From positions 1 to 14,180 of the forward strand of contig JAOZKQ010000023.1 of the NCBI GenBank assembly GCA_029935275.1: a stretch of DNA of 14,180 nt. Reading direction: 5' to 3'. Of the stretch, positions 6,612 through 13,632 are shown piece by piece. How positions within the stretch are numbered: position 1 is the stretch's first letter; every line of letters starts with the position of its first letter. The notes under the pieces were generated by a model, which saw only the letters and a program-made list of their open reading frames with translations, had not been told where the DNA came from and ran no database searches. Source of the DNA: Bacteroidales bacterium. Lineage in GTDB: Bacteria > Bacteroidota > Bacteroidia > Bacteroidales > VadinHA17. The position numbers and the translations under genes are program-made.

Positions 6612-7520
6612 CTAGGTAAGTGTAAGAAAATAATCCTCCAGGTTTTGTTTTGTACCAATTGATTTAACTGCAATTCTATTATTAACCAGTATTTTGTTTA
6701 TTTCAGGAATAATTCCTTTTTTACAAACAACTTTTATTTGACTTTCATCCTTTTCAATAAGCTTAATCCTGAGTTTTGATTTCTCCAATACCTCGATAGA
6801 TTTATAAACCTGATCCACTTCAAAGATGGTAAAATAGCTTTGTTGCATCAGGAGGTCTTCCACATATCCTTCCACCACTTGTTTTCCTTTACTTATTATA
6901 CACATTCGATTTGCGATCATTTCGATATCCTGCAATTGATGAGATGACAAAATAATTGTTTTGCCCATCTCCCGGTTAAGGGAACTTATCAAATCCCTGA
7001 TATCTTTAACTCCTGCAGGATCCAGTCCACTGGTTGGTTCATCCAATATTAACAAATCAGGGTCATTAAGGAGGGCTTGCCCAATTCCCAGCCTCTGCTT
7101 CATTCCTTTGGAAAAAGATTTCACTTTACTATGTGCCCTGTCAAGCAAACCTACAGATTCAAGTATTTTATTAATTTTTCCAGGTATTGCAGGCTGTCCG
7201 GAATACTTACATAATAACTCCAGGTTTTTATAAGCTGTCAGGTATTCGTAAAAATCAGGCTTTTCAATAAAAGCCCCAATTTTTCCAAGAATTTGATTCC
7301 TGTTTTTATTTAAGGGTTTTCCAAATATATTAAGACTTCCAGAGTCGCTACTTAATAAGGAAGTCATCATTCTGATCGTGGTGCTTTTTCCAGAACCATT
7401 AGGACCCAAAAATCCGTAAATATCATTCTCATAAACGCACATATTCAACCCGTCAACGGCCTGTATGCTTTTTAGCTTTTTTGACAATCCGGTTATTTCA
7501 ACTACAGGCTGTTTCAGCAT
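6612..7520 (-). CDS. ABC transporter ATP-binding protein (BcrA/NatA-like)
   Basis: A cytoplasmic ATPase of 302 residues from the ATG at 7518-7520. Walker A is GPNGSGKS (39-46), the ABC signature is SFSKGMKQRL (135-144), Walker B is LLILDEP (156-162) and the switch histidine is in LSSH (191-194). The Q-loop has Glu in IEKPDFYEYLT (85-95), a variant common in BcrA/NatA-type exporters. Residues 225-302 form a C-terminal accessory region. The start at 7520 is preferred over ATG 7604 because MLKQPVVEI begins the domain normally, and the extra 28 residues would lie wholly inside the upstream gene. It overlaps that gene by 23 nt and ends one base before the permease start, so the three are probably translationally coupled. 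Confidence 0.87.
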   Translation of the reverse strand: MLKQPVVEITGLSKKLKSIQAVDGLNMCVYENDIYGFLGPNGSGKSTTIRMMTSLLSSDSGSLNIFGKPLNKNRNQILGKIGAFIEKPDFYEYLTAYKNLELLCKYSGQPAIPGKINKILESVGLLDRAHSKVKSFSKGMKQRLGIGQALLNDPDLLILDEPTSGLDPAGVKDIRDLISSLNREMGKTIILSSHQLQDIEMIANRMCIISKGKQVVEGYVEDLLMQQSYFTIFEVDQVYKSIEVLEKSKLRIKLIEKDESQIKVVCKKGIIPEINKILVNNRIAVKSIGTKQNLEDYFLTLT

Positions 7521-8073
7521 TTGGGAGTATGATTGATGATTTAGTTTTAAGATATGGAGCCTGAAAAGATGTGTAATCCACCTTAGGCTCATATTTGGAA
7601 ACAAAAAAAGTTGTCATCCAAAAATACTTTGATAATAAAAATTGTGGAGTGCTAAAAACAAAATCAGGTATTATATGATACCATCTGTAACCATGTTTCC
7701 AAAAATAACAGGCACACTCTTTTTTTAAGCCCAGCTCACTGGCAGATATAAGGGCAGCATCTCTTTGGCACCTCGATTTTAAAACTGGTTTTAATATCCG
7801 GATATCAAAACCATAGATAAAAAACTGATCCTTAATTTGTTTATAATTCTGGTATCTTGACCAGGCATCTAATTGAGAGGAAACAGGAAGCGATACCAGA
7901 AAAGCTATTGCAAAATATCTTAAAATTGTAAGAAATAAATCCTGGGAAGTATCAATTCTAAACAAGATTGGAACCAGAATAAAAATCAGGATCAGCTCCA
8001 TAAGAGTAATTATATGCAAAAACCTTCCGGTACGCATATAAACTATTATTTTTGGAGAATTTGATTCAAACAT
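7498..8073 (-). CDS. Two-TM protein of unknown function heading the ABC operon
   Basis: I do not recognise this 191-residue protein. Two hydrophobic segments (about 20-39 and 47-66) lie near the N-terminus, followed by a charged cytoplasmic-looking or periplasmic tail. The tail includes an aromatic and cysteine-containing patch, RCQRDAALISASELGLKKEC (101-120) with CACYFWKHGYRWYH (120-133), and a second weakly hydrophobic stretch near 141-158. C102, C120, C122 and C190 are the only cysteines. Its 3' end overlaps the ATPase gene by 23 nt, which ties it to the transporter. It may be an accessory subunit or regulator, but that is inference. The start at 8073 (MFESN) is not certain; Met13 (MRTGRF) is the alternative and lies closer to the first membrane segment. 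Confidence 0.65.
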   Translation of the reverse strand: MFESNSPKIIVYMRTGRFLHIITLMELILIFILVPILFRIDTSQDLFLTILRYFAIAFLVSLPVSSQLDAWSRYQNYKQIKDQFFIYGFDIRILKPVLKSRCQRDAALISASELGLKKECACYFWKHGYRWYHIIPDFVFSTPQFLLSKYFWMTTFFVSKYEPKVDYTSFQAPYLKTKSSIILPNAETACS

Positions 8074-8099
8074 TCTTTAATTTTTTTAGGCAATTTGCT

Positions 8100-8140
8100 T
8101 TATAAATTAACAATGTTCAATGAACAATTATAAATTAACA
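8100..8140. promoter_or_regulatory. Palindrome flanked by direct repeats, candidate operator
   Basis: Two exact copies of TTATAAATTAACA (8100-8112 and 8128-8140, 28 bp apart) flank the palindrome TGTTCA-A-TGAACA (8114-8126). The region lies between the divergent ABC operon and the aminotransferase gene. The palindrome covers the expected start of transcription for the minus-strand promoter, a position typical for a repressor site. No regulator gene is in the window. Confidence 0.35.
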
Positions 8141-8156
8141 GCCTAAATAAAGCAAA
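8125..8156 (-). promoter_or_regulatory. Candidate promoter of the ABC operon
   Basis: Read on the minus strand, TTTG (complement of 8153-8156) is followed after 20 bp by TATAATTG (complement of 8125-8132), one mismatch from TAnnTTTG. The spacing matches the Bacteroidota consensus. Transcription would begin near 8117, about 45 nt before the ATG at 8073. Chance occurrence in A/T-rich DNA cannot be excluded. Confidence 0.35.
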
Positions 8157-8171
8157 AAAAAGCAGAATATT

Positions 8172-8228
8172 ATGAAAATCTACAAGAAATATTTACTTAT
8201 GATTATACTTTATTCTACATTTACGTAA
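8172..8228 (+). other. 18-codon signal-peptide-like mini ORF
   Basis: ATG at 8172 opens MKIYKKYLLMIILYSTFT and stops at TAA 8226-8228. The peptide looks like the start of an exported protein and shares MKIYKK with the lipoprotein at 3818. It ends 39 bp before the aminotransferase start, at a perfect palindrome ATTTACGTAAAT (8219-8230). It may be a leftover of a lost gene, a leader peptide, or chance. Confidence 0.2.
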
Positions 8229-8267
8229 ATTTTATTTCCAATTATCTACCTCATAAAAAATAAGAAA

Positions 8268-9638
8268 ATGAGCGATTATACCAGAAGAAAATTTATTAAA
8301 CAGAATTCTTTACTGGGTATGGGAGCTGCAATGTCTATAAGTGCAAGCCCTGCCATTTTTACTAACATTACGAAAGACACAGATACTCCGGCAATCCTTG
8401 GAGGGAAACCTGTCCGAACTGAAAGCTGGCCAAAATGGCCCAGGTGGAATCCGGAAACAGATGAACAAGGCGTAATTGAAGTTCTTAGAAGCGGAATATG
8501 GTCACGCAATAAAGTAGTGACAGAATTCGAAAATAAATGGGCTGAAGCAGTTGGTGCAAAACGCGCCCTTGCTGTGGTAAACGGTACAAATGCTTTAATT
8601 GCATCACTTGTTCAATTAAATATAGGAGGTGGTGATGAAGTTATTATTCCACCATACACCTTTATTGCTACTGCCGTTGCTGTTCTGGCGACAGGTGCGA
8701 TGCCTGTTTTTGTTGATACGGATCCGGAAACATTCCAAATTGATCCTGAAAAAATTGAAGAAAAAATTACCTCCCGCACCAGGGCTATACTTCCGGTACA
8801 TATTTTAGGATTACCTGCCAATATAGAGCGGATTATGCAAATTGCAAAAAAACATGATCTAATTGTGGTGGAGGATGCATGTCAGGCCTGGTTGGCTGAA
8901 GTAAATCATAAGAAAATGGGAACATTTGGTAATGCAGGATGTTTTAGTTTCCAGAATTCTAAAAATCTGCCAATTGGAGAAGGTGGTGCAATTGTAAGTG
9001 ATGATGATGATTTCATGGATAGATGTTACTCCTATCATAACTATGGCAATCCTTATGGATCGGTAGTTGGAGATGTAGGGGCAGGAACAGTTATTGCCGG
9101 AACTAAATTACGCTTAGCCGAATATCAGGCTGCTATAGGATTAGCTGAGTTAAAAAGGCTGGATGGAGAAACCGCAATAAGGAATGAGAACGCTGAATAT
9201 CTTAAATCTCAAGTTAAAGACATCCCCGGAATTATTCCCTATAAACTTTACGATAATGTTACAAGGGCCGCATTTCATCTTTTCCCCTTTAGATATAAAA
9301 AAGAGGAGTTTCATGGCTTATCAAGGGCAAATTTTCTTAAAGCCCTTGCAGCAGAAGGTATTCCATGCTCAGGCGGATATGCCCCTTTAAACAAAATGCC
9401 ATACCTGAATAATGCATTTCAATCAAAGAATTTTCAAAAAATGTATCCGAAAGAAATGTTGGATTTCAATATATACCTGGAGAAAAATCAATGTCCTCTA
9501 AACGATCAATTGTGTAATGAAGAAGCTGTATGGTTGTCGCAAACCTTACTTCTTACTGAAAAATCAGATATGAATCAAATTGCCCATGCAATTGAAAAAG
9601 TAAGAAAAAATGCTGACTCTATTAAAAATCAAATCTGA
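8268..9638 (+). CDS. Tat-exported DegT/DnrJ/EryC1/StrS-type aminotransferase
   Basis: A PLP-dependent sugar-aminotransferase fold of 456 residues. The N-terminus has a twin-arginine signal: T-R6-R7-K-F-I-K, then a hydrophobic stretch rich in Gly, Ala and Ser (15-30) and an ASPA-like cleavage site. The enzyme body starts near PAILGGKPVR (41-50). PLP-fold landmarks are NGTNAL (105-110), PPYTFIATA (128-136), VVEDACQAW (200-208, with D203 expected to contact the pyridine nitrogen) and SFQNSKNLPIGEGG (227-240) with K232 as the Schiff-base lysine. Relatives transfer an amino group to keto-sugars, usually in the cytoplasm. A Tat signal implies that the folded, PLP-loaded enzyme acts outside the cytoplasm. 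It is the first gene of a probable operon with the ceramidase-like protein 32 nt downstream. The substrate is unknown; a non-transaminase role of the fold is possible. Confidence 0.88.
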   Translation: MSDYTRRKFIKQNSLLGMGAAMSISASPAIFTNITKDTDTPAILGGKPVRTESWPKWPRWNPETDEQGVIEVLRSGIWSRNKVVTEFENKWAEAVGAKRALAVVNGTNALIASLVQLNIGGGDEVIIPPYTFIATAVAVLATGAMPVFVDTDPETFQIDPEKIEEKITSRTRAILPVHILGLPANIERIMQIAKKHDLIVVEDACQAWLAEVNHKKMGTFGNAGCFSFQNSKNLPIGEGGAIVSDDDDFMDRCYSYHNYGNPYGSVVGDVGAGTVIAGTKLRLAEYQAAIGLAELKRLDGETAIRNENAEYLKSQVKDIPGIIPYKLYDNVTRAAFHLFPFRYKKEEFHGLSRANFLKALAAEGIPCSGGYAPLNKMPYLNNAFQSKNFQKMYPKEMLDFNIYLEKNQCPLNDQLCNEEAVWLSQTLLLTEKSDMNQIAHAIEKVRKNADSIKNQI

Positions 9639-9670
9639 TAAAATAAAAATTTAATAATAAGAAAAACTTC

Positions 9671-12352
9671 ATGAAAAAAACACTTTTTATTTCAACTGTA
9701 TTTTTCTTCCTGATAACCACTTTTTCCTATTCAATTTCAAAGAATAGTTATCCCGATGATGCAAATGGATGGAAAGCTGGTGTTGCCAGGACAGTAATTA
9801 CTCCAAAACAATCACTATGGATGGCCGGATACGCCAGTCGCACAGCTCCTTCAGAGGGGAAACTGCATGATTTGTGGGCTAAGGCTTTAGTACTGGAAGA
9901 TGCTGAAGGGAAACAGGCTGTTCTTATTACTACTGATATACTGGGAATGACCAAAGAATTGACAGATAAAATACGTTCTCAGTTAAAAGAGAAGTTTAAT
10001 CTATCTCCTGCTCAAGTTATGATTAATAGCTCCCATACTCATTCCGGTCCTGTTATTCAAAATGCACTTTATGATATTTATCCATTAAACGATAGTGAAA
10101 AGAATAAAATTAAAAAATATACTAAATGGCTGGAGAAACAAATTGTTAATTTGGTGGGTAAAGCATTCGGCTCTTTAGAACCGGTACAGATTTATGCAGA
10201 GAATGGTGTTTCCCGATTCCAGGTAAACCGACGAAATAATAATCCCTCAAAATTAATTCAGCAAACAGAATTAAAAGGTCCTAATGATTATGCTGTTCCG
10301 GTAATTAAAGTGGAAAATAAGTCAGGAGATTTAATAGCCATAGCTTTCGGATATGCCTGTCATGCTACTGTTTTAGACATTAATCTATGGTCGGGTGATT
10401 ATCCCGGATTTGCGCAGATTGAGCTTGAAAAGTATCATCCTGGCGTAACTGCAATGTTTTTCCAGGGTGCCGGAGCTGACCAGAATCCATTACCGCGCCG
10501 TTCGATTGCACTGGCGCAACAATATGGACGTGATCTGGCTGCTGCCGTTGACAGGGTTTTGAATGAAGATATGAAAAAATTATCACCTAAACTCATAACC
10601 TCTTATTCCGAAATTGAATTACCATTAGCTAAACCTCCTACAAGAAATGAACTATTGAAAGTTGCCGAATCTCAAACTGAGTATCGAAAACGCTGGGCTA
10701 CACGCATGCTTAATAAATTAGAAAATGGTGAACCATTTCTTACTTCCTATCCTTTACCATTGCAAATATGGCAAATTGGAGACCAGGAAATTTTTGCTAT
10801 GGGAGGCGAAGTAGTAATTGAATATTCTATAAAGCTAAAGCAGACCTTTGGTCAGGATATTTTTGTTTTGGGTTATACCAATGATGTGATGGCCTATATT
10901 CCATCCACAACGATACTTAATGAGGGAGGTTATGAAGGCAAATCGTCGCAAATAGTGTATGGTTTACCTGCTTCCTGGGACTCAGATCTGGAGCCATTGG
11001 TCCTTAAAGGAATAGCCGATCTGGCTAAATTGGGAGGTATTGCACAGCTTGAGAAACCAGAACCTGATATAAATAAGCCACTTATAGCAAAAAGGTATTT
11101 TTCAGGATTTGATAAGGCACATGACACATATAATGCCATTTCCTCTGCAAGTGATGGTAATATATACTATGTACTATCGTCTGCAGCTTATGATAAGGGC
11201 GGACAAATGTATGTCTATAATCCTGATTCTGATGAAACTGAATTGCTGGCTGACTTAACAGATGTATGTGGTGAAAAAGATGCTAAAGCTATTGCTCAGG
11301 GCAAAAGCCATGTAAATTTTTATGAAAAAAACGGCAAATTATATTTTTCTACTCACATAGGGTTTTATGAAATGATTGATGGAGCGGAGTGCTTACCTGT
11401 AAATGCACCAGAAGGTTACAAGCTTTATACAGGAGGACATATTTTGTCATATGACATTTCTACGAAAGAATTTGAAGATCTTGATATTGCACCTGATGGT
11501 GAGGGAATTATTACCATGTCAATGGATGCAGATCGCGGACAAATATATGGTATTACCTGGCCAAAAGGGTATTTTATTCATTATGATATTAAAAATGATA
11601 AATTGAGGAACCTTGGTCTGGTTTCTGCTAATGGTGAAGCAGGCACCCCGGGAGATGATTACCGGGTTTTATGTCGCTCTATGTTTATTGACCACAGAGA
11701 TGGTTCCGTATATTATTCAACTTCAGAAGGAGATATATTTACTTATAACCCTACTTCAACCACACTTAAAAAAGTAGATGGAATTAATCTTAAATTGAAT
11801 TATTTTGGTAAATATGACCCTACCAGGCCTGGAAATATGGGCTATAACTGGCGAAGAATTATTTGGTACCCCCGGGAAGGTGTAGCTTATGGTGTACATG
11901 GGAACTCAGGATATTTATTCAAATTTGATCCACTTAAATCTAAAATTGAAATGGTGGATAGAATTACATCGGAACCATCGAAAAAAAGTGGAATGTTCGA
12001 TCAATTCAGTTATGGTTATTTGGGATTTGAACTTGGCCCGGATAAAGAAACCTTATATTATCTTACCGGAGGGCCAATCTATATTGATGGCAAAAGGGTA
12101 AAAGGAGTCGATGAAATAGCTATGGGAGCTGCAAAAGGCCTTGAGAACCTACATCTGGTAACCTACAATATCCCCAAAGGGGAATATATTGATCATGGAG
12201 CTGTATTTTACACTGATGGAGCCATACCAACCTATGTTAATTCAATAGCAATTGACAATAAAGGGAATGTATATTCACTTGCCCGTTTTGAACACAATGG
12301 GGAAATTATAGAAGATTTAATAAAAATTCCAAATCCCTTTGTTGCACATTAA
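9671..12352 (+). CDS. Neutral-ceramidase-like protein fused to a beta-propeller-like region
   Basis: A secreted protein of 893 residues with a signal peptide (hydrophobic 5-19, cleavage about residues 20-24). Residues 33-455 match the N-terminal domain of neutral/alkaline ceramidases, zinc-dependent amidases. Likely zinc ligands are in SSHTHSGP (120-127; H122/H124), YACHATVLD (H231), GGE (E380) and probably Y409 in AYIPS. The position of the catalytic serine in classical ceramidases (GDxSPN) reads GADQNP here (268-273), so the reaction may differ. Residues 470-893 hold repeated beta-blade-like units, such as GNIYYVLSS (496-504), GQIYGITW (623-630), GSVYYSTSEGDIFTYNP (678-694) and GNVYSLARF (865-873), suggesting a seven-bladed propeller. 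It probably acts on an amide- or acyl-bearing glycoconjugate outside the cytoplasm; ceramide is not proven. It follows the Tat aminotransferase gene closely, so the two are probably co-transcribed. Confidence 0.82.
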   Translation: MKKTLFISTVFFFLITTFSYSISKNSYPDDANGWKAGVARTVITPKQSLWMAGYASRTAPSEGKLHDLWAKALVLEDAEGKQAVLITTDILGMTKELTDKIRSQLKEKFNLSPAQVMINSSHTHSGPVIQNALYDIYPLNDSEKNKIKKYTKWLEKQIVNLVGKAFGSLEPVQIYAENGVSRFQVNRRNNNPSKLIQQTELKGPNDYAVPVIKVENKSGDLIAIAFGYACHATVLDINLWSGDYPGFAQIELEKYHPGVTAMFFQGAGADQNPLPRRSIALAQQYGRDLAAAVDRVLNEDMKKLSPKLITSYSEIELPLAKPPTRNELLKVAESQTEYRKRWATRMLNKLENGEPFLTSYPLPLQIWQIGDQEIFAMGGEVVIEYSIKLKQTFGQDIFVLGYTNDVMAYIPSTTILNEGGYEGKSSQIVYGLPASWDSDLEPLVLKGIADLAKLGGIAQLEKPEPDINKPLIAKRYFSGFDKAHDTYNAISSASDGNIYYVLSSAAYDKGGQMYVYNPDSDETELLADLTDVCGEKDAKAIAQGKSHVNFYEKNGKLYFSTHIGFYEMIDGAECLPVNAPEGYKLYTGGHILSYDISTKEFEDLDIAPDGEGIITMSMDADRGQIYGITWPKGYFIHYDIKNDKLRNLGLVSANGEAGTPGDDYRVLCRSMFIDHRDGSVYYSTSEGDIFTYNPTSTTLKKVDGINLKLNYFGKYDPTRPGNMGYNWRRIIWYPREGVAYGVHGNSGYLFKFDPLKSKIEMVDRITSEPSKKSGMFDQFSYGYLGFELGPDKETLYYLTGGPIYIDGKRVKGVDEIAMGAAKGLENLHLVTYNIPKGEYIDHGAVFYTDGAIPTYVNSIAIDNKGNVYSLARFEHNGEIIEDLIKIPNPFVAH

Positions 12353-12493
12353 TTATTTATGCATAAACCTGTCGTGAGACAAATAAAAAATAATTAAATA
12401 TTGCTTTAGTTGAGGTTTTTAGCTTGTTTCAGGCTGAAACTGGCTTGCAGTTATGAATATTGTTTTAATGAATATATTTAAGAATCTGCAAAA
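12353..12493. other. Intergenic gap with a hairpin (12421-12445)
   Basis: AGCTTGTTTCA (12421-12431) and TGAAACTGGCT (12435-12445) pair at 9 of 11 positions around GGC. A T-run precedes it but none follows, so it is not a canonical terminator on the plus strand. It could stabilise mRNA or separate expression of the ceramidase-like and glycosidase-like genes. No exact TAnnTTTG element lies before the ATG at 12494. Confidence 0.35.
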
Positions 12494-13594
12494 ATGAAAT
12501 TCCACTTTCAAAACAATTTGCTCCTTGCTACTCTAATTTTTGTTTCTTGTATATCCTATGGTCAAAAATCATCTGAAATTGTTGAAATCAGAGGAATTTA
12601 TGGAAATCCCAAACCCCTATGGGATAAAGGATATAATCTAAATACACTCGGTATTAATGCTATTTTTGTTCATAGCGGGTCAATCAATCATGATATGATT
12701 AACAGGGCCAGGTCGGAGAAATTAATGGTATTTGCTGAATTTGCTACTTTGAACGGTAAAACTTATGTAGATAAGCACCCGGAAGCCTGGGCAATAAATG
12801 AAAAAGGTGAAAAAGTGCAAGCTGCAAGCTGGTTTATGGGTGTATGTCCCACAGAACCCGGATTCCGGCAGTATCGTTTTGATCAGTTACGCAATTTACT
12901 TTTGGAGTATGACCTGGATGGCGTGTGGATGGATTATATGCACTGGCATGCACAGTTTGAAGATCCTGAGCCCATCCTGCCTGAAACATGTTTTTGTAAT
13001 AATTGTCTTGAGGAATTTTCAATATATTCCGGAATCAAAATACCTGATGGAACCATCTCTAAAAAGGCACTATGGATATTGAATAAGCATGATGCATTAT
13101 GGCGAGAATGGCGTTGCAAGATAATTTATGAGTGGACTGCTGAAATAAAAAGCATCATCAAAGAAATCAAACCAGATGCCCTCCTCGGACTTTATCATTG
13201 TCCATGGGATGATCAGGAATTTGATGGCGCCAGGCGTCGCATTCTGGGATTAGACTATGATCTGCTAAAAGAAACTGTAGATATATTCTCACCTATGGTA
13301 TATCATGCTAAAATGGGAAGAAATCCTGATTGGGTTCAGGAAAATATAAATTGGTTTTGCAATCGGTTGGATATTGAGGCTAATTCTTATCCAAAAGTAT
13401 GGCCTATCATTCAGGCACATAATGATCCAGGTATTATTTCCAGTAAAGAATTTGAAAAAGTACTTAAGGGTGGGCTGGCTGGAAATTCCAGTGGGGTAAT
13501 GATGTTTACCACTAATTCTGTAGCTGAAGATGATGGTAAAATCAAAGTTATGAAAAATGTATATACCAAACTAATGCTAAAACCTGATAACTAG
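12494..13594 (+). CDS. Exported glycosidase-like TIM-barrel protein
   Basis: A 366-residue secreted protein. The N-terminus is a signal peptide ending at SYGQ (about residue 24); an FVSC sequence (C19) is only a poor lipobox. The body looks like a hypothetical glycoside-hydrolase TIM barrel: GINAIFVHSG (53-62), LMVFAEFATLNG (77-88), DLDGVWMDYMHWH (140-152; D142 and D147 are candidate catalytic acids), LLGLYHCPWDD (230-240), DIFSPMVYHAKMG (263-275) and a closing GVMMFTTNS (334-342). PETCFCNNCLEEF (163-175) is a C-x-C-x-x-C motif (C166, C168, C171) like the CxCxxC signature after the catalytic strand in several GH-like (GHL/DUF) families; it may bind a metal or form a disulfide. The exact family is not certain. 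It lies 141 bp after the ceramidase-like gene in the same direction and probably works with it on a glycan or glycolipid. Confidence 0.72.
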   Translation: MKFHFQNNLLLATLIFVSCISYGQKSSEIVEIRGIYGNPKPLWDKGYNLNTLGINAIFVHSGSINHDMINRARSEKLMVFAEFATLNGKTYVDKHPEAWAINEKGEKVQAASWFMGVCPTEPGFRQYRFDQLRNLLLEYDLDGVWMDYMHWHAQFEDPEPILPETCFCNNCLEEFSIYSGIKIPDGTISKKALWILNKHDALWREWRCKIIYEWTAEIKSIIKEIKPDALLGLYHCPWDDQEFDGARRRILGLDYDLLKETVDIFSPMVYHAKMGRNPDWVQENINWFCNRLDIEANSYPKVWPIIQAHNDPGIISSKEFEKVLKGGLAGNSSGVMMFTTNSVAEDDGKIKVMKNVYTKLMLKPDN

Positions 13595-13632
13595 TGCCCG
13601 GACTTCAATATGATAGCTCTTTTGTCTTTTTA

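Noticed and set aside
6611..6673. Upstream start for the permease at 6673
   Set aside because: The 21 extra residues lie inside the ATPase gene, and the ATG at 6610 fits the family start and the 1-nt junction.
7521..7604. Upstream start for the ATPase at 7604
   Set aside because: The extra 28 residues overlap the preceding gene in another frame and do not resemble an ABC ATPase N-terminus.
12421..12445. Intrinsic terminator after the ceramidase-like gene
   Set aside because: The hairpin lacks a following T-run and has mismatches in the stem, so it is reported only as a hairpin.
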